Source of the DNA: Desulfoscipio gibsoniae DSM 7213
GTDB taxonomy: Bacteria; Bacillota; Desulfotomaculia; Desulfotomaculales; Desulfallaceae
Reading direction: 5' to 3'
NCBI RefSeq assembly: GCF_000233715.2
Contig: NC_021184.1
Coordinates: 3,806,001-3,870,000, forward strand
Length of the DNA: 64,000 nt
Part shown: in pieces, positions 46,801 through 55,100 of the stretch
How the letters are laid out: every line of letters begins with the position of its first letter
Position numbering within the stretch: the stretch's first letter is position 1
Notes under the pieces: generated by a model
Seen by the model: the letters and a program-made list of their open reading frames with translations, nothing else
Database searches by the model: none
Told to the model about the DNA's origin: nothing
Program-made: the position numbers and the translations under genes

Positions 46801-49051
46801 TGACCCGTTTACCTTCCGTCTGGCACATTTACTTACCCGGCGCAACGCCGTCGCCTTCCCTGACGACTGCCCGCAGCCGCCTGTGGCCGGCTGGCCCGGC
46901 TGCCAGGTACAGAACCTGCATTATACCTACGATCCGGTGGGCAACATCACCTACATACGCGATGATGCTCAACAGACTATCTATTTCCGTAATAAGCGCG
47001 TTGAGCCGGGTGCCGGATACACCTACGACGCCCTCTACCGGCTGATCGAAGCCACTGGACGCGAACACCTGGGGCAGACGGGTGGCGCGGCCAATCCGCC
47101 CACGCCGCACTCTCATAACGATGCCCCCCGTGCCGGCTTGCTTGGCACCGGGATATCCGGACGCTTCAGTCCCTATGACGGCGGAGCTATGGGTAGGTAT
47201 ATCGAACGCTATGTCTACGACGCCGTGGGCAATTTCCTGACGATGTGGCACTACGGTAGCGACCCGGTCCACCCCGGTTGGAGTCGGACCTATACTTATG
47301 GCGAAGCCAGCCTGCTTGAACCGGGCAAACAGAGCAACCGCTTAAGCTATACCATGGTCGGCAGCGGTAATACGGGCACCGAGCGCCTTGTCCATGACGC
47401 CCACGGTAACATAATCCGCATGCCGCATATGGGTGGCGCACACCCCGCCCCCAACATGCACTGGGACTACCGCGACCAATTGCGCCGGGTTGATTTGTCC
47501 GGAGGGGGCACGGCTTATTACACTTACGACGCTGCAGGCCAACGTGTGCGCAAGGTATGGGAGAAGTCGGCCAACCTGGTTGAAGAACGTATTTATCTCG
47601 GCGGGTTCGAGATTTACCGGCGCCGGCGGGGTTCTGATTTGCTGGAGCGTGAAACGCTGCACATCATGGATGACAAGCAGCGCATTGCCCAGGTAGAAAC
47701 GCGCACTGTCGATACGGCCGGCAACGACCCCGCACCGCAGCAACTCATTCGCTACCAGTTCGACAACCACCTCGGTTCGACCGGCCTGGAGCTGGACGAT
47801 CAGGCGCAGATTATCTCCTATGAGGAGTATAGCCCGTATGGCAGCACAACTTATCAGGCTGTTCACAGCCAAACCGAAACGCCCAAGCGTTACCGTTATA
47901 CCAGTAAGGAGCGGGATGAGGAAAGCGGGTTTTACTACCACGGAGCCAGATACTACGCGCCGTGGCTGGGAAGGTGGGTGAGTTGTGACTCCGAGTTGGT
48001 TGATGGTCCCAACCTATTCGTCTATGCCCGCACTAGCCCCACGAACCTGGTTGATACCAATGGGCGCCAGAGCAAGCCACCAAAAGTTAAGATTAACGAC
48101 GTGGTACCGTACGATCAGCGTTTGACAGATCGCTCAAGTATTGGCGTCAACCCACAGAAGGACCACGTAATCTGTCAGGGTAAACAACGTTTAATCAACC
48201 CTGACATCGATACCTCGAAGCAGCTCACGGTAGTCCAGGAAACCGGGGCGGCGAAAGGTAATGCTCCCGCAAAACCTCACACCCAAGTCACGTTCCATGA
48301 CCCGCAAGCCGACGTGAAGGAAATCAATCGACTACGGGATCTTAAACCTGAAGACTGGACTAGTTTTGAACAGGAAATTGTCTCGCCAAGCCTGGAATCA
48401 AGATCCCGAGCAGGCTATTCGCAATCTTCTACCAACATCGCCGCACTAGACGAGATTGGCTCAATGTTCGAAGTAGACCAGCCTAACAGAGCCCCGAACA
48501 GTTCGGGGCCCAAACTCGACTGGAGCAAGCGAACTGAACCAAAGGGGCCTCCTGTTGATCTTAATACAGGAAATGTCATCAAAACCGAAGGAAATGCGCC
48601 AGGAGTCAGCGACGGCAAAACTGCGTTAAAGAAAACAGGTACAGAGACCCTTGAGAAAGGCGGCAAGACAGCGCTTAAGAAGATCGGGAAAAAAGCACTC
48701 AAGGTTGTCCCATTCGTCGGCATCGGTGCCGGACTTTACTCGGCAAAGGCCGAGGCCGCGCAGGGGAATTACGGGACAGCGGCCTTGGAAGTGGTCGGCC
48801 TTGTCCCAGTCGCCGGCGATGTTGTTGATGCCGGGCGGCTTGGTGTGGCTATTGGAGAGGCAGGCAGCGAACTTCTCGGAATAGACACCGTTGCCGCCGA
48901 ACATGGTGAGAGATTCGAGAATGCGGCGAAGAGTATCGGGTTAGGGGATGATGCATCAACAATTATAGGTGCCACTGGTGCAGCCCTCAGTTCAATTACC
49001 GTTGCCCCTTCAATTGCTTTGAAGAGGAAGGTCATGGGGTGGTTTGACTAA
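40829..49051 (+). CDS. Tc toxin complex TcB-TcC fusion with variable C-terminal domain
   Basis: 2740-aa protein, first gene of a three-gene Tc operon. An SpvB-type N-terminal region (about residues 40-330, GAIRGIGEKFAANPITGTGS, PQLALSYDSGTGNGPFGFGW) leads to beta-propeller FG-GAP repeats (FVDLDGDGHADV, LADMSGDGLTDLVRI, LADIDGSGTTDII) with the TcdB midN/midC parts (to about 900). A long RHS/YD-repeat shell (about 1150-2400) ends in the core ESGFYYHGARYYAPWLGRWV. The last 330 residues are unique cargo. TcB and TcC form a cocoon that holds the cargo and docks on the TcA pore. ATG 40829 (AAAGG upstream) is preferred over GTG 40790. The DNA is clearly more G+C-rich than its flanks. Confidence 0.88.
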   Translation: MFNSQSTEGNEKAPDVKQARPPSISLPKGGGAIRGIGEKFAANPITGTGSMTVPIATSPGRSGFGPQLALSYDSGTGNGPFGFGWNLSLPNITRKTDKGLPQYDDAGDSDVFLLSGAEDLVPEFKKDADGNWVIKDGKHVIFDEPITIGDVAYRVRRYHPCVEGLFARIERWTKVSDPTNASCPGHIHWRSISKDNILTIYGKDENSRIYDPEDSQRIFTWLICETRDDKGNAILYEYKQEDGAGADLAKVHEHNRGDRNDLRRSTNRYLKHIRYGNRKPLLDNEGHRPRFLTEEQIQKANWMFEVVFDYGEHDANTPKPNDAGQWAFRADPFSTYRAGFEVRTTRLCRRVLMFHHFPYENGVGKDCLVRSTDFTYSHEAEPDHTRNPVYTYLLAVTQSGYKRYNGGYLKRSLPPVEFEYSRPIVQDTIQDMDAESMENLPVGLDGASYQWIDLHGEGIPGILTEQSGTWFYKRNLSPVNLTPGNGLAHTEAKFAPVEQVAVKPNLPLANGAQFMDLAGDGRPDLVVLEDPTPGLYEHNGAKGWQPFRPFIFRLSRSTRDPNLRFVDLDGDGHADVLITEDDAFVWHASMAEEGFGPARRVAQTLDEEKGPRLVFAGSSQSIYLADMSGDGLTDLVRIRNGEVCYWPNLGYGRFGSKVTMDHAPHFDNPDQFDQRRIRLADIDGSGTTDIIYLHRDGVRLYFNQSGNSLSEPQVLRVFPRVDDLVAINVFDLLGSGTACLVWSSPLPGDTGLQMRFVDLMGGQKPHLLVKTVNNLGAETRVRYLPSTYFYLKDKQEGKLWITRLPFPVHVVERVETYDHISRNRFVTRYAYHHGYFDGEEREFRGFGMVEQWDTEGMAALASDGMLSAATNSDTATHVPPVHTKTWFHTGCYLDREHVSRQFEDEYYREPGLDDQEFRSLLLPDTVLPTGLTLEEEREACRALKGMMLRQEVYADDAPPGSSVTMLQRAGTPYTVVEQNFSIRALQPRAGQRHGGFFTHTRETITYHYERTLMPVLNGQIVDEAAAAANPGVEWIPDPRVQHTLNLEIDEYGNVLKEAAIAYGRRFYMPDQAFLSQDHDNQRLIHIIYTKNLVTNAIDDFKVYPGDYRTPLAAETCTYELRKPEQEKSSNELTNLYRLDDMLSYCNQASDGQHDVAHEDIYFARAKQAAAEDVNEEEKYFRRLIEHVRTLYRPDNLGMPQNNPLKLLPLGELEPLALPGETYKLAFTPGLLAQVFQRNGQPMLPNPADVLGGQGADQGGYLSNQQLKYEGSFPGSDPDDCWWILAGRVFLSPDRDDNAAQELDFARRHFFLPRRYRDPFGQTTTVTYDDYDLLMVESRDPLNNCVTVGERLLDGTPDPAKPGNDYRVLQPTRIMDPNRNRTRVAFDALGMVVGTAVMGKPEENPGDSLDGFEADLPDAVLDHLANPFTNPHAILGRATSRLVYDLFVYRRTKDRPEPQPAVVYTLVRETHNADLEAGEHTRIQHSFSYSDGFGREIQKKIQAEPGPVPKRDTDDKIIVGADGRPLMTEGDTSPRWVGSGWTIFNNKGKPVRRYEPFFSATHRFEFGVQVGVSPILFYDPIERVVATLHPNNTYEKVLFDPWQQTTYDVNDTVAEYGNETGDPRTDPHIGGYVAGYFESLPVVPGRPRKTWYQQRHTGDLGPHEQNAANKAAAHAGTPTTAYFDTLGRPFLTVAHNKVVCPNHELDGTEDMFSTRVELDIEGNQRIVRDAINQNGDARGRIVMRYDYDMLGNRIHQASMEAGERWMLNDVAGKPIRAWDSRGHIFRTEYDQLRRPLCSFVTGADPNYPDQELLTERLVYGEQHPKAEMRNLRGQLYLHLDQAGAVTTEACDFKGNPLRATRRIAKEYKQAINWNTVDTALPANITDLLDQSALEAALAPLLEADVYTSSTTYDALNRPVTLTTPHTPAMQPSVIRPGYNEANLLERVDVNLRGATANDQPVWTHFVTNIDYDARGQRKCIDYGNGASTSYEYDPFTFRLAHLLTRRNAVAFPDDCPQPPVAGWPGCQVQNLHYTYDPVGNITYIRDDAQQTIYFRNKRVEPGAGYTYDALYRLIEATGREHLGQTGGAANPPTPHSHNDAPRAGLLGTGISGRFSPYDGGAMGRYIERYVYDAVGNFLTMWHYGSDPVHPGWSRTYTYGEASLLEPGKQSNRLSYTMVGSGNTGTERLVHDAHGNIIRMPHMGGAHPAPNMHWDYRDQLRRVDLSGGGTAYYTYDAAGQRVRKVWEKSANLVEERIYLGGFEIYRRRRGSDLLERETLHIMDDKQRIAQVETRTVDTAGNDPAPQQLIRYQFDNHLGSTGLELDDQAQIISYEEYSPYGSTTYQAVHSQTETPKRYRYTSKERDEESGFYYHGARYYAPWLGRWVSCDSELVDGPNLFVYARTSPTNLVDTNGRQSKPPKVKINDVVPYDQRLTDRSSIGVNPQKDHVICQGKQRLINPDIDTSKQLTVVQETGAAKGNAPAKPHTQVTFHDPQADVKEINRLRDLKPEDWTSFEQEIVSPSLESRSRAGYSQSSTNIAALDEIGSMFEVDQPNRAPNSSGPKLDWSKRTEPKGPPVDLNTGNVIKTEGNAPGVSDGKTALKKTGTETLEKGGKTALKKIGKKALKVVPFVGIGAGLYSAKAEAAQGNYGTAALEVVGLVPVAGDVVDAGRLGVAIGEAGSELLGIDTVAAEHGERFENAAKSIGLGDDASTIIGATGAALSSITVAPSIALKRKVMGWFD

Positions 49052-49132
49052 GTGTGATAGCGGACTGATCACGGTTATGGAAAACATAAACCACCCAAAC
49101 AGAACAAGGCTCGTATGGAGGAGGAATACGCT

Positions 49133-52100
49133 ATGAACAAAATTACCTTTTTATTGAAACAGGGGATGAAAAGCCCGGAAGTGGGCAACCTGCAGGACGC
49201 GCTGCAGCTGTTGCTTAATCGGGGCGTCCTTCTGGCCAAGGACGAAGCGGCCCGCCGGGAATTGTCCGAAGCGCTGCGGCGTGAGCGGAATGAACAAACC
49301 TATGGCGAGACCACCTCCAAGTTGGTGAGTGTGTTTCAGGAAGAACGCAGGCTGCAAGCCGGGGGGGAGGTGGATGAACCCACCGCCATTGTGCTCAACG
49401 CGCTGCTACGCGAAATGGGGGTACTGGAAGAGCAGCCTGCAAAAAACACCGGTGCCTATCTTGATACCAACTACACGGTAGTGTGCCGCGCCGTGGATGC
49501 CGGCAGAAAGCCAATTGTCGGTCTTCGCATCGAGGTCTTCGACCAGGATCCGAAGTCACCCCATGACCCGCTCGGCGAGCCGGCGATTACGGACGATGAC
49601 GGCATGGTTACCTTCCGCTACAAGCATTCCGACTTCACCGAGCATCCGGGCGAGCAAGGCCCTGATCTGTATTTCAAGGTGCATCGAGGTGAAGTAATGC
49701 TCGAGTACGTCCTGCAGGGTATCAACAACGACAAGGGTGTTATACGAAAATTCCAGCCGCAGCGCGAACCCATCATCCTGCGCGTGGACAAACACCACGT
49801 CGTTACCGGGGTGATCATGCAAACCAATGGGCTGCCCGCCGAAAAGCTGAAACTGTTCGTTCACCATCTTGCCTTTGGTGGAGAAGCACTGCTGCTGGGT
49901 TCACCCACAACCGATGTCCGGGGGCGGTATGTACTTGCATATAATCCGGGAGTCGGAGCAGTCAACCTGGAAATTCGGGTGCGAGACCCGCAGGATAAAG
50001 AGAAAATGATTCCGCTGATGAAACCACGTTTTGCCGTCGCCGGGTTCGAGGTGTTGAACCTGGTCGCCCCATCCGCGCCTCTGGCAGCGGAATACCGGCG
50101 TCTGGTAGCCGACCTAACACCCCATGTCGGCCAAATTTCCAAACTGGCCGACGCCCGGGAAAATGACGAACGTCAAGATCTTACGGTACTTAACCGCGCC
50201 ACCGGCTGGGATGCCCGCCTGATCGCGTTAGCCGCCGTATCCGAACGGCTAAGTGCCGATGCGGAGGTAAAGCTGCCGCAAGAAGCAGTGTATGGTCTGA
50301 TGCGCGCCGGTCTGCCCTCGGACAAGTTACTATTGGCGCAAGTGGAGCCGGATGTGATCGAACTGGCGCTGAAGACGGTGCGCGACGCAGGCATTGTGAA
50401 CTTCACCGATCAAGAGATTGATGAGTCCAAGGCAACCTTCGGGGCATTTGCCGCCAGGGAACGACTGAACATTCCCGCGCCGGGAACGCTCTCAACCTAT
50501 GGTCAGCTGCTCAACGCATCCACTGCCTTCCCCGACAGCGATAAAGGGCAAAAGGCGCGTGAACTGTTCGCTGACTTGTATTTTAACTATCAAGGTGATG
50601 CTGCCCGGTTCTGGAAAAAGGCTGCCAAAGCCGGTTTGGAAGACGGACAAATCCGTAAACTGCAGTTACAAGGCAAATTGTCGTTTCTCGCCGGCAACAG
50701 CGTGGAAATGACCAAACGACTGATGAACAAGAAAATCGATGAAAAACCGATTAACGACCCCGCACAACTGGTGGAAAAAGACTTCCATCGCAGCGAAGCA
50801 TGGTTGAAAGAAGTTTTCGAGCAGGCGGAAATTTCACTGGACCGGCGCGGCAAATTAACCGACGCCGACAAGGAAAAGCTTGATCAACTAATTCCTACGG
50901 CTTATGTCGCCGATAATGTGGAAGAGCGCTTGCGCGCCTACACCGAGGACATGTCCCGCAAGGTGCGTTTAAGCTATCCGACGCAAGTGGTGACAAGGTT
51001 GATAGAAACTGACGACAAATTTAAATCACTCGCTTACCCTGACACGGTAAAACTGCTGAAAAAAGCAACCGGACAAGGATTCCGGCTGGGCACAACACCG
51101 GTAACCGCCTTTCTAAAAACCCACGACGGAGTTACGGCGGGCATGGCTGCCCCCGCGGTTCAATCCGCCCAAAAGCAATTGCAGACAATTCAGCGTGTTT
51201 ACCAGATCACCCCCGATAACGAGGCGATGCCGGTTATGATAAGCCTGGGGATGACTTCCGCTTACGACGTAATGGCATATACTGAAGTGGATTTCGCAGC
51301 GCATTTTAATGCCAAATACCTGGAAATATACAAAAAACCGGCCGCAGCCGGTTTGGCAGGTTTGATCTACCGCAAGGCTAAACAGGTGAGCAGCGTAACC
51401 TACAACCTGTTTACCATCGCCAAGAAACTGGACAACGAACCACCGGTAGCCGGCCTATCAGCGTCGGTAGAGGTGCGCGAAAGCGTGCGCAATGAATTGA
51501 TCAAACAGTTCCCGACCATGGAATCACTGTTCGGGTCAATGGATTTTTGCGAGTGCGAGCACTGCCGCTCGGTGCTCAGCCCGGCTGCATACCTGGTAGA
51601 CCTGCTGCAATTTGTCGATCCCGAGCCGGGCGTGTGGGGGAACTTTTTGGCGCTCTGGAAAGCGACACACAACAATCAAGAGTACACTGTAAAATACAAG
51701 AAGCCATACGACGCCCTCATCGAGCGGCGGCCTGACCTGCCTTACATCCCGCTTACTTGCGAAAACACCAACACGGCGCTGCCCTACATCGACATCGTCA
51801 ATGAGATCCTTGAGTACTACGTCGCCCACGGGCAACTGGAGGAAAAGGCGGCGCACGATACCGGCGAGGCAACCACGGAAGAACTGCTGGCCGAACCACA
51901 GAACGTGATTCGCCAAGCCTACGACAAACTACGCGAGGCGAGTTACCCGCTCAATCTGCCGTTCGATCTCTGGATCGAGACCGTACGCCGGTTTTGCAAT
52001 TATTTCGAGATGCCTCTGGCGCAAGTACTGGAAGTATTCCGCCGGAGCGACGAGCTGTTTGTGCCGGCGCAGCCCTTCGATCGTTCCGACATTTTCATGG

Positions 52101-55100
52101 AGTCATTGGGTTTTTCGCCGGCGGAAGTATCCCTCTTCACCAACCCCGATCCGCTTTCTAGTTGGCACCGGCTGTATGGTTTCAACACGGCGGCCCAGGC
52201 AACGACCGAAGCCATCGATGCAAGCACCGGCCAGCGTATTGATCTGAACTCCGCCAAAGCTTTGGCCCGGCGCCTCGGCGTGACCTACAAAGAGATCGCC
52301 GAGATTGTCCAGACCGGATTTATCAACCCGAAGCTGACCCGCTTGCACTTGCTCTACAAGCTGGGAGTAAGCATTAACGACGCTCGCTTCTATCTCGAGC
52401 ACAAGAACGATCCCGCTCCCGTATCTGTTGAAGAACAGAAGCGGCAACTTGAGGTGCAAGCCTTCGCGCAGAAACTTGCCGAACTCGCAGAGACGTTCCA
52501 GGTAACCACGGCGCAGTTGGAGGCCAAGCTGCAGGACATCCCGTTCGACAAAATTCTGGTGCTGGCCGATACCGATACCGGGTGCAACTTCGACCTGACC
52601 ACGCTGCGCTACGCCGATGGCAGGAAAGCCGCCCCTATTGCCTTTCTGCGTATCAATCTCTTCGTACGCCTGTGGCGCAAGTTGGGCTGGAGCATCGAGG
52701 AGACCGATCGCGCGCTTAGTGTCTTCATACCACAATCCGCGCCTTTCGATGATAACCCGGCCAACCTGGCCAAGCAGCCGCTCAAAACCGCGCTGGTTTA
52801 CCTGGCACACCTCAAGGCATTGGACGAGAAGGTAAAAACCGGCAAGCAGAGCCGTCTTAAGCTCATCACCCTGTGGTCGGACATCGACACCACCGGAAAA
52901 AATCCGCTCTACGCGCAGCTGTTCCTCACCCGTAGTGTGCTCAAGAGCGACCCCGTCTTTGACCATCCGCTGGGGCTGTATCTAACCGACGCAACCGTTA
53001 AACTCCAGGATCACGTACTGGCCGTACAAGGCGCGTTAGGGCTTACCGCCGACGAGATCGGCAGCATCCTTGCAGATGCCGGGAAGTCTCTCGACGCGAC
53101 CGAGTTGACACTGCCGAACGTCTCGCTGCTCTACCGCTATGGACTTCTGGCGAAGGCACTCAAACTATCGGTGCGCGAACTGATCGCGATTAAACAGTTC
53201 TCCGGGCTGGATCCGTTCAAACCCTTACACCCCGATCCGCTGGCTACCATTGAGGATGATTATCCCTTCTCCCAAACCCTGCGCTTCGTCCAGACCGTGG
53301 AAGAGGTCAAGGACAGCGGGTTGAAGATCGAAGATCTGGACTACCTGCTGCGTCATCGTTTCGATGAAACCGGCAAGTATCGCCCCAACCGCGATGGTAT
53401 GCTGGCCCTGATCAAGACGTTGGCTGAAGGTATTCGCGCCATCCGGACCGAGCACGCCGTGCCGGACGATCCAGGCGAGATAAGCGAAGAAATGCTGCGG
53501 CAGAAACTGGGGCTTGCGCTGCCGCCCGGTGTCGTCGAGACCTTCCTGGCAATGATGAACGGCAGGGCGGAGTTCAGCGCCGCCAAATCTGGCGTGGAAC
53601 CGGAAAACAGGCTGGATCCGAAAACGTTTGAGGACGAGGAGCGCATTCTCAGCCTCAGTTACAAGGAGGTGCCACACAAGGAACAGAAACTCACCTTGCG
53701 CGGCGTGCTCTTCGCAGACCAAAAGACTGAGCTGGAAACGAAATTCAATGCAGTGCTGTCAGAACCTCAGATAAGCGCCTTCGCTGAACTTCTTGGGAAC
53801 GTTCAAAAGCAGGCTCGCGATTTCTTCGACAACCAACTCAAAAAACAAAAGCTGCGCTTGGAAGGCGAAGCAGGTTTTCTTGAAGACAGTGACTTTAAAG
53901 AGCTTTTTTATCCATTGAAGCTCTCGAAGAAGATATTGCCAACTGACACGCCACAAGAAGTCAACGCTAAATTGCAGGAGAATGAAGAGATCGAGCAGGA
54001 AAATCAAGCAACCTTGCAGCAGCGACGCTGTCGCATTGCCGGGGCATTTCTGCCCTCCCTTCAGCAGCGCCTTATCCGTCAGTTTATCGTCCGGACCATG
54101 ACGGCATATACAGGCGCCGACCCCGTGCTGGTGGAGAGCTTAATCACCGACGAACGGCTGCTGGCGGTGGCAGCAACCAAACCATTGCTGGCATCGTTTG
54201 AGCCGATTGGTAAAAGGGGCGTCAGCGCCGAATACTTCGATTCCAATGACCTGTCGGGCACAGCTCAGGCAGCCAAAGCAGTCGTGAGCAGCGCGGACAC
54301 TTCCTTAAAAGATACGCATGACACGTACGGCAACCCTCTCAACACGGCCAACAGTGCACGGTTCGAGGGCTACCTGGAAGTCCCCACACCTGGCGCCTAC
54401 CGTTTCTATATCGAGCTGGACAAGCAAAACGCCGAGGCTGAGCTGCAATTCGCCCATCTCTCCAATCCGGTGTTTTTGACCGGTTCTGCGGGCGCCGATA
54501 ACGCGACGCTTGGCGAACAGCCGGAAGAATTTCTTGAATTGAAGCCGGGCATACCTTACTGCTTCAGCTTGGAGTTGAAAAAGCTGGGCGGCGGCGGGGC
54601 GCGGCTGCTGGTACAGGGCGAGACCCTGCCGAAGGACGGGATTTCACAGTTGACTCTCTACCCGCTCAGCGCCATGGTCGGGGCGGAACAAGCAATCCTG
54701 CTGCTGACCAAAGCATTACAACTTGTGCAAGGTCTAAGCCTTAGCGAACGCGAAACGCGTTATCTGCTAACGCACGCTTCGGACTTTGGCAATGTGAATC
54801 TAAGTCAACTTCCGACCCGAGCGGTTGGCGATACGCCCACAGAGAAAGTCGCGACCACGGAACGGTTCAAGCAATTTCTGCGTCTGGCGTCTTACGCGCG
54901 GCTCAAGCGTGATCTTGCCGCCACAACCGACGATTTGATCGACATTTTCGAAGCTAACGGTACTGGTGATCCGGGCAATGTATACCCGCTCATCGCCAAA
55001 CTGACCCACCGCGACGAAGCAACTGTCAAAGACACCGCCGAGGCGATGTTCGCCGCTCCAGGATTCGAAAGCGAAAAACCCCTGGTGCAACTGTGGCAAA

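Noticed and set aside
52103-52966. 287-aa antisense ORF inside the TcA gene (and other long antisense ORFs across 41-60 kb)
   Set aside because: Long antisense frames are expected opposite G+C-rich coding DNA; no ribosome binding sites or domains.
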